A stretch of DNA of 64,000 nucleotides from Macrostomum hystrix (Eukaryota > Platyhelminthes > Macrostomidae), in the NCBI GenBank assembly GCA_950097015.1, contig CATNEN010000003.1:9777501-9841500 (forward strand), given 5' to 3'. The notes under the pieces are model-generated. The model saw only the letters and a program-made list of their open reading frames with translations, did no database searches and was not told the DNA's origin. How positions within the stretch are numbered: position 1 is the first letter of the stretch; every line of letters starts with the position of its first letter. The translations under genes and the position numbers were made by a program. Positions 53,356 to 63,321 of this stretch are shown one piece after another.

Positions 53356-53756
53356 TCAGTACTTCTTGACGTACTTGACCCAGTTCGGGTCAAGTTCGAT
53401 GACGTCACCAACGCTGGAGTCGGCGAAGTCCAGCATGCGACAGGCGCCGCTGACACGGTTGAACAGGGCGGCTCGACACTCCCAGCGATGCACACAGAGC
53501 CACAGGCAGTGCAGCTCCGCGCTTGCAAATTCATCAGTGAAGCAGTAGACTGGACTGATGTTGCCCAGCTTCTTTTTTAAATACTGGCTGTTCGGTGTCG
53601 CCATCGGCTGACACACTAATCTCTTGTCATGAGCATTAGTAGATCTGTCTCGCAAACCCTCTTCACTCACCACGAGAAAGTCATCGTCGTTTCCATTGCC
53701 ATCTGGGCGGCCGGGCATCCAGTCAGTGTCATTGAGCTCAGGAAACAGGGACCCTT
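53356..53756 (-). pseudogene. 5'-truncated CTLD-PAN lectin gene copy
   Basis: The - strand is open from about GSLFPELNDTDWMPGRPDG to WVKYVKKY. Homology stops abruptly at 53756, where unrelated AT-rich sequence with an in-frame TAA begins. The signal peptide and first half of the lectin-like domain are gone. A further 12-bp in-frame deletion removes the TEFL residues before KLGNISP. Its closest relative is the intact gene at 62.6 kb (shared RPDG..NDDDFLVVSEEGLRD). Coding sequence is otherwise undamaged, so truncation is recent. Confidence 0.85.
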
Positions 53757-53759
53757 ATG

Positions 53760-54707
53760 TCCTTAGATGATATTTTTTAAGTAATACGATATTTAAGGCT
53801 GCACAGCAATTAAATTAATCTATTTTTGACACTACTTGTAAGTAATATGGCAAGACATTTAGAAGAAAATGAAAATGAAATGAAAACTGCCGCATCAATA
53901 TATAGTAGAAAGTCTAAATCAGATGTGACGAAAAAAATGATCGGTACTGGAGATCATTTGCTTGACAGTTAAGTTTGCCAATCAATTATTTTTTAAATTA
54001 ATTTTCTTAACTAAAAGCTGTCTACATTTCTTCTTGTTTTATTTAGAAAAACGTTTTTTTCAAACTTCAATGTCACAAATTCACCTGCCAATTCATTAAA
54101 AAATATAAATTAAGAATGCCTGTCATCTGCGAAAGAGGAATGAATAGAATGCTTGAAGGTACGACAATAGTCTTAAGTCAATAATTAAAGATGGTGGTAT
54201 AACATGTCAAATTTGTTGACAAGGAACAATGTGTCACGGGGAATCCAAAAGATAAGCGCGCTTCTTTCCAAGAGTCGAAAAATTTGCACGCACCTGCAAT
54301 TTAGTCGCAGTAGCCAATTAGTTGTATGAGTACGTACTATTGAGTTTGTGTATTCAAAGGCAATACCATTCAAAGGCATTAAGGAAAGAAAAGCTGCTTT
54401 CAATTTAAAATATATCAAGCCAGTGCCACTTGTCAGAGGCTGTATGGTATAAAACGTCTCCATTTTAGAAAACCAGAGCAAAATGAAGGAGCAATCGACC
54501 ATGGTTTTTCAAAAGGTTTTTACGAAACGCATCCAGAGCTCCACTTGTTTCGCATTTTTGAAACTCTATGGTTTCTCAAACGGAAGGCAGTTGCAGTCGA
54601 AAAATTGCCATAGACAATTGATAGTATATTAGGGAGCAAGACGTGGGTTTCAAATTCTAAAATTTAACGCAGTTTTTGTCACATATTCAATGCTATCCGT
54701 GCACGAG
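53760..54707. other. AT-rich spacer, no recognised gene
   Basis: No exon, RNA gene or repeat recognised between the truncated lectin copy and the Tc1-like element. Confidence 0.45.
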
Positions 54708-55183
54708 TATACACTCAGCAACATTTAAAACGCAACACTCTAACTAGAAGAAAAATCAACTCACTCAGAAGAGTCAAAGCGCATAGTCTATGGTTCAAAT
54801 CGAGCTTCAGAAACGCGTGTAGCTTCCTCTACAACACTCTAACTAGAAGAAAAATCAACTCGACGTAATTTTCGCAGTGATGGTCGAATTCGCGTCTGGC
54901 GTGAGCCACGGCAAGAGCTTCTGCAGCAGCACGTGCAAAGCTGCGATAGGCAGGGACCCTCCGTACACGTGTGGGCAGGGATTTCAATGCGAGGCAGGAC
55001 CCAGCTGGTTTTCTTAGACGCAAACGTGAACGGCGATGAGTACGCTCGTTTGCTGCAGACGCATCTGCTCCCTTATGTTAACAACCACTTTGGTGGCGTC
55101 GCAAACTGCATACTGCAGGACGATAATGCACCGGCGCACCGGGCGTTAGAGTGTTGCGTTTTAAATGTTGCTGAGTGTATAAT
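54708..55183 (+). mobile_element. Tc1/mariner-type deletion derivative with terminal inverted repeats
   Basis: Left terminus TACACTCAGCAACATTTAAA, continuing ACGCAACACTCTAA, is exactly inverted at the right end (55147-55180), flanked by TA. The interior retains a Tc1-like transposase segment (VHVWAGISMRGRTQLVFLDA, LLPYVNNHFGG, LQDDNAPAHRA) with the second catalytic Asp in QDDNAPAHRA. The first and last parts of the transposase are deleted, so it is non-autonomous. The inner terminal segment CTAGAAGAAAAATCAACTC is present twice (about 54744 and 54841). Confidence 0.92.
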
Positions 55184-55249
55184 ATAAGAACCAGGCTTCG
55201 TTAGCGATCGCTACGAGCTACAAAAAATGCATGTGAAATGCCAAATTTT

Positions 55250-55302
55250 GAGCAAGGCGGCACAACACTCCCAACGCTGCCGCAGGTCAATAGCTAGTGA
55301 GA
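55250..55302 (-). pseudogene. Short lectin-gene relic
   Basis: GCAAGGCGGCACAACACTCC followed by CAACGCTGC corresponds to the reverse complement of the conserved WECRAALF-coding stretch of the family (CAGGGCGGCTCGACACTCCC in intact - strand copies). It lies between the Tc1 end and the hAT-like end and is only about 50 bp long. Confidence 0.6.
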
Positions 55303-55310
55303 GTCTAGAA

Positions 55311-56045
55311 CAGGGGTCGGCAAACTCCCGCCTGCGGGCCAGATACGGCCCTCAAAGCTCTTAAATCCGGCCCGTTGCCACTTCCGACACAAATAGTATA
55401 CTGTTTCAATCTTTCCCCCTGTCTCATCTCTGCCGTGTGTTATCTCTCCCGTGTGTCATCTCTGCCGTGTGTCATCTCTCCCGTGTGTCATCTCTCCCGT
55501 GTGTCATCTCTCCCGTGTCTCATCTCTGCCGTGTCTCATCTCTCCCGTGTGTCATCTCTCCCGTGTCTCATCTCTCCCGTGTCTCATCTCTCCCGTGTCT
55601 CATCTCTCCCGTGTGTCATCTCTGCCGTGTCTCATCTCTCCCGTGTCTCATCTCTCCCGTGTCTCATCTCTCCCGTGTGTCATCTCTGCCGTGTCTCATC
55701 TCTCCCGTGTCTCATCTCTCCCGTGTCTCATCTCTCCCGTGTCTCATCTCTCCCGTGTCTCATCTCTCCCGTGTGTCATCTCTCCCGTGTGTCATCTCTC
55801 CCGTGTCTCATCTCTGCCGTGTCTCATCTCTCCCGTGTCTCATCTCTCCCGTGTCTCATCTCTGCCGTGTCTCATCTCTGCCGTGTCTCATCTCTCCCGT
55901 GTGTCATCTCTCCCGTGTCTCATCTCTGCCGTGTCTCATCTCTCCCGTGTGTCATCTCTCCCGTGTCTCATCTCTGCCGTGTCTCATCTCTCCCGTGTGT
56001 CATCTCTGCCGTGTCTCATCTCTCCCGTGTCTCATCTCTCCCGTA
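55311..56045 (+). mobile_element. hAT-like end carrying a 16-bp minisatellite (copy 2 of 3)
   Basis: CAGGGGTCGGCAAACT at 55311 is the characteristic terminal sequence of a large group of animal hAT (Charlie-type) elements. It is followed by GCGGGCCAGATACGGCCCTC. From about 55415 the interior is a 16-bp minisatellite (GTCTCATCTCTCCCGT), about 39 copies. No inverted end is visible on the right, so it is either truncated or its other end diverged. Related copies lie at 23.4 and 63.3 kb. Confidence 0.82.
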
Positions 56046-56261
56046 AAATGCTTTTTTACTGTGCAGATCCGCTCTAGTAGACACAAATGAGTTTTCATTG
56101 GATGACGAGTCGCTGAGTACTTCAATTGTTCAGTGACAGCCCAATTAAAATCATTCTTTTCTTTCAAAGCAGCGCCCATGCGTTCTTATACTCATGAAGT
56201 CCACGACATTAAACAATATTATTAACAAATTACTATTTTGCAAAATTACAGACAACCTCAC

Positions 56262-56966
56262 ATGGTCAAAAAGTTACATCACAAGTTCGCAATAGTGCTT
56301 GCACTTTTTGCGGTAGTTAGGGGACAGTGCGTCAGTCCATTCACTGACAGGCTCGGAAGCTGCGTCTTCATCGGCAACGATCCGACTGTCTCGAGCTGGT
56401 GCGACGCAGCCAGACGGTGTAAGGATATCGGCGGGGAGCTGCTGATGGACCTGACTGCCATCCGAGCTGTGAACCACTGGATCCAATACTACTTTATCGG
56501 AGTGACGGACCTACTTGTTGAGGCTGGGAAGTCACGAAGAGGTTGGAGATTCGCCAACGGGTCCCTGTTTCCTGAGCTCAATGACACTGACTGGATGCCT
56601 TTTCTGCCGAATAGTGCAAGCCAAGATGACGACTTTCTGGCAGTTAGTGTCGCTGGCTTGCGAGACAGGCCTGCTAGAGTGGATAAAAAGTTCGTTTGCC
56701 AGCCAGTCGCCACGCCAAACAGTTCCTATTTTTTAAGAGTGGACTTTCTAAAGCTGGGCAACATCAGTCCATCATACTGCTACACTGACGAATCTGCGAG
56801 CTCGGAGCCGCACTGCCTGTGGCTCTGTGAGCAGCGCTGGGAGTGTCGAGCCGCCCTGTTCAACCGTGTCAGCGGCGCCTGTCGCATGCTGGACTTCGCC
56901 GACTCCAGCGTTGGTGACGTCATCGAGAGCGACCCAAGTTGGGTCAAGTACGTCAAGAAGTACTGA
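56262..56966 (+). CDS. Secreted C-type-lectin-like / PAN-like protein, intact copy 3
   Basis: Single exon, 234 residues from the Met at 56262 (signal peptide HHKFAIVLALFAVVRGQ, then CVSPF); an in-frame Met at 56238 would add eight residues. Lectin-like domain: SSWCDAARRCKDIGGELL, YYFIGVTDLLVE, WRFANGSLFPELNDTDW, KKFVCQP. PAN-like domain: HCLWLCEQRWECRAALFNRV, ACRMLDFADSSVGDVI. C-terminus WVKYVKKY. Ten cysteines in the mature chain. It is the first + strand intact member, so the cluster changes direction between 53.8 and 56.2 kb. A candidate poly(A) signal AATAAA is at 57347. Confidence 0.9.
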   Translation: MVKKLHHKFAIVLALFAVVRGQCVSPFTDRLGSCVFIGNDPTVSSWCDAARRCKDIGGELLMDLTAIRAVNHWIQYYFIGVTDLLVEAGKSRRGWRFANGSLFPELNDTDWMPFLPNSASQDDDFLAVSVAGLRDRPARVDKKFVCQPVATPNSSYFLRVDFLKLGNISPSYCYTDESASSEPHCLWLCEQRWECRAALFNRVSGACRMLDFADSSVGDVIESDPSWVKYVKKY

Positions 56967-58070
56967 TTTTGCAGCATTTACTAACGCTGCTGGAAACTTG
57001 ACAGGTTTCAAAGTTGAGATCAAAGTATCTTCTGTTACTATCAAATAATAATTTGATATCTGATTCGCTGTCTGGTATCACCTTTATCTTCTATATTCTA
57101 TGATCAGTTCGGAGGAATCAAAGCTGAAGTCATTTTAATTGCTTTCCAAATTGAGTCGGTCGTTCTTTTCAACGCTGCTAACAGTGAGTGATTGGTTGAC
57201 AGACTACGCGACGGTGCACTGTGGTTGAGCTGCATCTAATATTTAGACTTGATCAGTGAAATTGGAGAAATTCGCGTCCAGTGAACCAGTGAACATCTCG
57301 ACGGTCTAAAGAGCTGTCGACTTGATTATTGTTTCAGAAGATGTCCAATAAAAAGTTGGCCTAGCTTGTTCTTGAGTTTTGAGTGTGCTTGCGTTGCTCC
57401 GTTCGGGTGCGGCACTAAAAGTCATCAGGGGGAAATCCCCCCTTCGTACGAGTCTACTGTTAACAGTAGAAAGACCATTCATGGCGATTGGTTGAATATT
57501 TTAGGAGACAGCGAAAAAATGCGGGTTTTTTAAATAACCTTGTGTTCTTTCTATTGTAAAGAATTCATGTATATTCTGGGCATCTCTTAGACTTAAAGGC
57601 TGTGCCCAGTTCTTCATTTTGAAATCAGTTGAGAACATAGAGGTTTGTGGTCCTTGTGGATCAGGCAGTGCTGGATAGAAAGCTGTCAGCGCGGGAGAAA
57701 AATTGGGGTGGGGGGTTTCGCGCGCTAGTTTCAGTTCACCCTAGGTGTACAGATGGGAGGAACGGGAGTGATAATAGGCTGGTCTAGGCCAACAGGAGTC
57801 TTTGTACATCGACCTGTCGGTGTCGTAGGCGAAACGGGAAGGGATTACAGGGAATCATGCATGCACAGTTCACATTGTGCGGGGTAGCTGTTATTGAAAA
57901 AGATGTACTTTAACAGCGGATGTTTCTTGAATTATTTTTTTATATTTAGCTCGAGCTTTTATTTAACTTGAAGAATTTAATTATTTAGTGCTCCTTTAAT
58001 GTGGGTACTACTCGGAGGGTTGATAACCTAATTCGAGTGCTACTCAGCCCCTAAATGACCACATTCTGGT
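56967..58070. other. 3' UTR and spacer after lectin copy 3
   Basis: A probable 3' UTR runs to the AATAAA at 57347-57352, with GT-rich sequence just downstream. Beyond that no gene is recognised. Confidence 0.5.
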
Positions 58071-58071
58071 G

Positions 58072-58330
58072 CCGCTCGGAGCCGCACTGCCTGCGGCTCT
58101 GTGAGCAGCGCTGGGAGTGTCGGGCGGCCCTGTTCAACCGTGTCAGCGGTGCCTGTCGCATGCTGGACTTCACCGACGCCAGAGTTGGTGACGTCATCGT
58201 GAACGACAAAATCTGGGTAGAGTACATTAAGAAGAACTCAACAGTCAACTCAGTGCTGAATGAAAATGTATCCAATCTACATGATTTAATTAAAAGTAAC
58301 TATTTGCAAGAGCTAGCTTTCGAGCATTAA
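58072..58330 (+). pseudogene. Lectin-family fragment (PAN-like domain only)
   Basis: SEPHCLRLCEQRWECRAALF, NRVSGACRMLDFTDARVGD, and WVEYIKKN match the C-terminal domain. The stop that should follow the final Tyr is changed, and reading continues about 30 residues with no homology to 58330. The lectin-like domain and signal peptide are absent, and upstream sequence is unrelated. Confidence 0.82.
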
Positions 58331-58683
58331 AGGACAAAAATACGACAGTATATTCCCACTAAGCTAGCTTATTTTCAGAATACTGTTTAAGTTATGTAAT
58401 AGGCCTCTAAAATATTAATTCTCTACAAGTTAAATTTACGCAATTTTCCGAGTAAATTTGTTAGAATTGTAAAATAATTCTCAATAATAGTTTTTTAAAT
58501 AAGCACTGTCCAATATATATTTTGTAATAAAATTATGTTTATAATCGCAAATAAAATACTATATGAGCAGAGGGTTCTCAGAGAGGAAAATAACCCTCGT
58601 GTGCCTTCGGGACAACTTTCCTTACAAACAAGTGAACAAAATATACCAAAGGATTTAATAGTTTGTTCTTATTAGAATCTATA

Positions 58684-58812
58684 CCTGAACAGAGTGTTCA
58701 GAGAAGGAGAAAGATTTACCTGAACAATAAAGTTCAGAGGATATATAAACAGTTGACCTGAATAGGATATTCAGAGGATAACCAGAGTAATTCCCGAAGA
58801 AGTACTTTCGGA
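58684..58812. other. Row of short inverted repeats (stem-loop array)
   Basis: Four small stem-loops occur about 35 bp apart: CTGAAC/GTTCAG (58685-58701), CTGAAC/GTTCAG (58720-58737), CTGAAT/ATTCAG (58758-58774) and CCGAA/TTCGG (58794-58811). Most are preceded by AC and followed by AG. Stem sequences differ while pairing is kept. Confidence 0.6.
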
Positions 58813-60047
58813 GAGTAATACCCGAATTTTTTAGTCCATTCATAGGTGTATAAGGGCCTATCGTGTGACCCTTTAATCCACAGGTACCCCTGACGGATTG
58901 AGTGCATAACCTGTGCCAAAAACCTCTCAGGCCACGTATACCCGTACAAAGAGAGAAAGAGAGAGAAGCGCTACCCTAGAGAAATAAAAGTACATTTAGT
59001 TGTAAAAAATAAGGAATATCTTCGAACATTCCTCTGATAGCAGTCCCTAATTCTGCTTGTTGGCAGCGCTACTAGTAACGTGAGTAATAGTAACCAAAAG
59101 GTAGAATTGGTATTAATGAGAGTAGAGACAGTAATTGTGAGAGTGTAACATTACAGTAGAGAATATTAAAGGGAGAGCCCTGTAGCAACTTTGGTAACAG
59201 CGGTGGGATTTTAAATATAAGAAATATAGCCCTACAACAGTTAGATAGATATATTAACTACACCTAGCCCATTGTGCATTTCAACTCGATGTTCAGCTAG
59301 TGGTAAGTAGTACAGCCACATTTTTGCACGGGACCCACAACGGCTGTAAACATTCCAGTACTTGGACTGGGAAAGCAGCAATAGCTATAGCGCTTCAAGT
59401 TTGGTGTTCCTCTTCTTCTTCACTCGTAGTTTTCCTATACTTTGTCTAGCGGTTTATTGCAGTCTAAAAGTCTTGAAGGCTATAACTCCTAACGACTATC
59501 GATACTCAGTATACCGGCTGGCAGTGGTGATCTCTCTAGATCGTTATCACTGATTCTACTTAAGAAAGAACGCAAACACAGTGATTTTCTAAACGGAGCT
59601 CAAAGTGAGTCTCTAACTAACCGGAGCGGCGAATCTTTTTCCGCGCTCTGCACCAATATATATAATGTCTTTAAAACCCTCGATCCGAGGGGAAGAAAAT
59701 ACCATAGCAACAGTACGCATGAGAATTTGGGGTGAGTGAGGTCGCAGCCTCGAGTCTAGTACAGTTATTTTCATTAGACTAGTTGGTTAGCAGGCACGCC
59801 AACCCATTTTCTATGGGAGGTGGGGAAAAGTCCTGAAAATACCTTAGTTGAGTTAGGATGCGTTCCCACTTCTACGGAGACCTCTTTCCTACTGTTCATT
59901 ATCCCCTTTCCTTTCATCGATCCCGTCTTCTTGTGCGGTCCCGTCCTCCTCCAGATCTCGTTCCCGATCGGGTCCGGGCGGCTCCCAATTCGGGCTGGGC
60001 TGGGTCGATGCCGGCAGCAGCGGGTCGGGACAGGCCGGGTTGATTCC
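58813..60047. other. Spacer, no recognised gene
   Basis: No exon with splice sites seen. Around 59192 TGGTAACAGCGG resembles a tRNA-iMet primer binding site, but no LTR pair or retroelement ORF supports it. A stretch at 59820-60218 is open but is low-complexity and GC-rich. Confidence 0.4.
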
Positions 60048-60200
60048 GGCAGCGCCACGTCAGCGCAGCTGCAGGTCCGGTCTCGGGCCATTCCACGTCA
60101 GCATAGCTGCGGGTCCGGTCTCAGGCAGTTCCACGTCAGCCCCGCTGCTGATCCGGTTTCAGGAAGCTCCACGTCGGCACAGCTGCTGTCATGCCGAACC
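60048..60200. repeat. GC-rich tandem repeat, about 37-bp unit, 4 copies
   Basis: Units contain TTCCACGTCAGC, then AGCTGC and GGTCCGGTCTCAGGC, diverging from copy to copy. Confidence 0.75.
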
Positions 60201-60869
60201 GGGTTTGTGCTGAAATGATTAAGTGATCTCGGGGCGGGTTTTGTCTAATCTTTCTCCTGTCAGTTGCTCGCCCTCTCTGCTGCTGCTATTTTTAGCTTTT
60301 AGTTTTCTGCTAACGAACTCTTAAATTCCCTTCAGATTTCTACGTCTTATAATAGCCTCTGTTGCGGGCTCGTGTAGGAGAACTCAAGGAAGAATTCAAT
60401 TATAAACATAATATTACGCAGAAAAGTTTAGTGCAGGATTTCCGAAACTTTTGAGGCTAGGAAATAGCTTGTACACCCAATAAGATACACTCAAAGAAAT
60501 TAAGAGAGACAGCCCCAATTCGCATGTCAAAGCGAGTTGTAGAAGCGAATAAATGTGCTAAATGTTTTCACAAACGGCTGTTAGCTACAATGAGTTAGAC
60601 CCAATTCTGCACTCAAAATAGATCTTACGAGTACATCTTAAATCAAGCAGGATAGATTAAGGCAAAATATGGACATTACGTTTTTTATCTGTAAAAAATG
60701 AATCGGGTGAAACAAAAACTTACATCCAATACGGGCACATGTCTCAAATTATTTAAGTTTATTTTTTATCGTCTGTACTGAGCTCAGTTGGTTAAATACC
60801 ATATTATTTTTTGTTGCGAATCTGGATTTACGTTTGAATACTATAAACAGCACCGCTAGTAACAGGTTG
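60201..60869. other. AT-rich spacer
   Basis: Nothing recognised. Confidence 0.45.
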
Positions 60870-61010
60870 AGCCACCCTGTTCAACCGTGTCAGCGGCGCC
60901 TGTCGCATGCTGGACTTCGGCGACTACAGCGTTGATGACGTCATCGAGACTGACCCGAACTGGGTCAAGTATACGTCAAGAAGTACTGAGCAGTCAAGAG
61001 AGATTAGTTC
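60870..61010 (+). pseudogene. Lectin-family relic (end of PAN-like domain)
   Basis: Matches ALFNRVSGACRMLDF, GDYSVDDVIETDPNWVK, then a 2-bp insertion (AAGTATACGTCAAG for AAGTACGTCAAG) shifts the frame just before the terminal KKY and TGA. About 20 bp of family 3' flank (GAGCAGTCAAGAGAG) also matches, so homology runs past the stop codon. Confidence 0.8.
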
Positions 61011-62514
61011 GCACCGACAGAATCCAATATGAGACCGACTAAGCGGTGCAGAGTTTGCTCTGGGAATGGGTCAGCCAAGGAGATCTGGATCTAGAAACTG
61101 GAGAGACAACTCAATGACTCATCCATCAAGCAGGACAGACCTGCAGGCAAAGATCGACACTTGCTGAGTACATCAAGAGCTAAAGTGCAGCAGGCAGTTT
61201 CATCCCACGTGACAAGTTTATATTACGTATTAAAATACGAGATAAAATAATACATAAAGATTAACACTGACACTCTAAACATGTCTCAGTACTCAATGTG
61301 GGTCAGATACTCGTAGATGATAGATCAATACTTCAAAATACTCGTAGAAATACAAAAGCAGCATTTTATTTTCAATCAATTGAAATGAAACAATAAAACA
61401 AAAAATACACCTAAGAAGGGCAAATGTCTCAGGCTTATCAGGCTTACTTTTGAATATGTTTGAGCTGAGCATCAGTTGGTTAGATACCGTCACGTTTGTC
61501 GGGCATCGGTTTTTACCTTTGAATCCTAAACAGCAATGTGCTGCTTCTTGCCTGTCAAGCTGCACCCTTGGCTCTACAGTAACTGTCGATTGAAGCTCAT
61601 AATTTGCTTAGTGAAGCCCATGAAAAACAGAACTAGCGTTGATGATCCAGTAAAAATACTTTCTGTATACTTAAATAATAGTGTGAGCTAGATTTTGGTA
61701 GTAGACTTTGACAGGTTAAAAAGCATAGCGTCAATTTACTGTCGCCCGTCACATCCTCGTTAGTGCATCAAAGCAGAGGCTTATACTACATGTTGGTTTG
61801 ATACAGCTCCATTAACAAGCGTCGATCACGCAGCATTTTAGCTTCGTTTCTATCGTGTTACGAAAAAAAGCAAAAACGGACAGACCGTTTTCCGCCGCCA
61901 GAAACTGCCTTGTAAAGTGATGCAACAAAACTAGCAGAAGCTGTGCAGAGTTAAGGCTCTTAACTGCAAAGGACCACAAACAGCTTTAGAGTAAAATCGG
62001 AATCAATCCACACCGTAAGGTCGTATATGTCTGACGCTTGAATGAAAAGGTAACAACTCGACGTACTTTTTTTCAAGAAAACATTGAGACAATGTTCGGT
62101 GAAATTTGAAAACCGAGTAGGCACTTTGCCCATTCCTGGAACCCCTGAGAACACTGGAACATGGAGACACACGAAGGCCACATTCACAAAAGTAAGCACA
62201 TCTTCCACCATAATCAGGCTGTGCTAACTCTCACTGTGTACTCTGGAACCTTAAGCCTTCTCTTCACAGCTGCGCCACACAAATTACCGCAGCATTCTCA
62301 AGATCTGCTATCTGCGTCTGCAGCTCACGCTCCAGAGACTAACATGAGTAAACTGTTGCGTGTACTCACCAGGCAAGCAGATATCACTGAGAAACTCATT
62401 AAACGGTAGTTTGTTGCTGCCCAGCTGTGCTTCACAAACCATTGGGTGCTTCTTCGGTTGCGAGAACAACTTTACCGAGCATTGTAGCAGATGCAACAGC
62501 TTAGAACGGGTTTT
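61011..62514. other. Spacer upstream of lectin copy 4
   Basis: No gene or named repeat recognised. Confidence 0.45.
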
Positions 62515-62552
62515 ATTGGCTCATTGGCTATTGGTGGTAGCAACAATATAAA
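62515..62552 (+). promoter_or_regulatory. Putative promoter of lectin copy 4: three CCAAT-type boxes and a TATA box
   Basis: ATTGG (inverted CCAAT) occurs at 62515, 62523 and 62530, followed by TATAAA at 62547-62552. If the TATA box is used, transcription would begin about 25-30 bp downstream, after the first in-frame ATG (62553). This favours the Met at 62595 as the true start. Confidence 0.55.
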
Positions 62553-62594
62553 ATGTTATCGCCAATAGAATACTTAGTGCATGTTTTGCATGCG

Positions 62595-63305
62595 ATGGCG
62601 GCTAAACTACAGCTTTCTCATCTAACACTGATTGTGACGCTAATTGCCACAGCTTCAGGACAGTGCGTCAGTCCATTCATTGACAGGCTCGGTAGCTGCG
62701 TCTACATCGGCAACGATCCGACTGTCTCGAGCTGGTGCGACGCAGCCAGACGGTGTAAGGATATCGGCGGGGAGCTGCTGATGGACCTGACTGCCATCCG
62801 AGCTGTGAACCACTGGAACACGGTCTCCTTCATCGGAGTGACGGACCTACTGATTGAGGCTGGGGAGTCACGAAGAGGTTGGAGATTCGCCAACGGGTCC
62901 CTGTTTCCTGTTCTCAGAAACAGCGACTGGATGCGCGGCCGCCCAGACGGCAGTAGAAACGACGATGACTTTCTCGTGGTGAGTGAAGAGGGTTTGCGAG
63001 ACAGATCTACTAATGCTCAGGACAAGAGATTTGTGTGCCAGCCGATGGCGACACCGAACAGCCAGTATTTAAAAAAGACTGAGTTCCTGAAGCTGGGCAA
63101 CATCAGTCCAGTCTACTGCTTCACTGACGAATTTGCAAGCTCGGAGCTGCACTGCCTGTGGCTCTGTGTGCATCGCTGGGAGTGTCGAGCCGCCCTGTTC
63201 AACCGTGTCAGCGGTGCCTGTCGCATGCTGGACTTCACTGACGCCAGCGTTGGTAACGCCATTGAGACCGACCCGAACTGGGTGAAGTTCGTCAAGACGT
63301 ACTGA
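62595..63305 (+). CDS. Secreted C-type-lectin-like / PAN-like protein, intact copy 4
   Basis: Single exon, 236 residues from the Met at 62595 (signal peptide AAKLQLSHLTLIVTLIATAS, then GQCVSPF). The alternative ATG at 62553 overlaps the TATA box. Lectin-like domain: SSWCDAARRCKDIGGELL, VSFIGVTDLLIE, WRFANGSLFPVLRNSDW, GRPDG..NDDDFLVVS, KRFVCQP. PAN-like domain: HCLWLCVHRWECRAALFNRV, ACRMLDFTDASVGNAI. C-terminus WVKFVKTY. Its 3' flank joins a hAT-like satellite element about 20 bp after the stop, so its polyadenylation signal may be supplied by repeat DNA. Confidence 0.9.
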   Translation: MAAKLQLSHLTLIVTLIATASGQCVSPFIDRLGSCVYIGNDPTVSSWCDAARRCKDIGGELLMDLTAIRAVNHWNTVSFIGVTDLLIEAGESRRGWRFANGSLFPVLRNSDWMRGRPDGSRNDDDFLVVSEEGLRDRSTNAQDKRFVCQPMATPNSQYLKKTEFLKLGNISPVYCFTDEFASSELHCLWLCVHRWECRAALFNRVSGACRMLDFTDASVGNAIETDPNWVKFVKTY

Positions 63306-63321
63306 GCAGTCACGAGAAATG

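Noticed and set aside
59180-59215. Possible LTR retrotransposon primer-binding site (TGGTAACAGCGG)
   Set aside because: Two mismatches to the tRNA-iMet complement, no paired LTRs and no gag/pol ORF nearby.
59820-60218. 132-codon open frame on the + strand
   Set aside because: GC-rich low-complexity DNA that includes a 37-bp repeat; frames on the other strand are also open and there is no recognisable domain.
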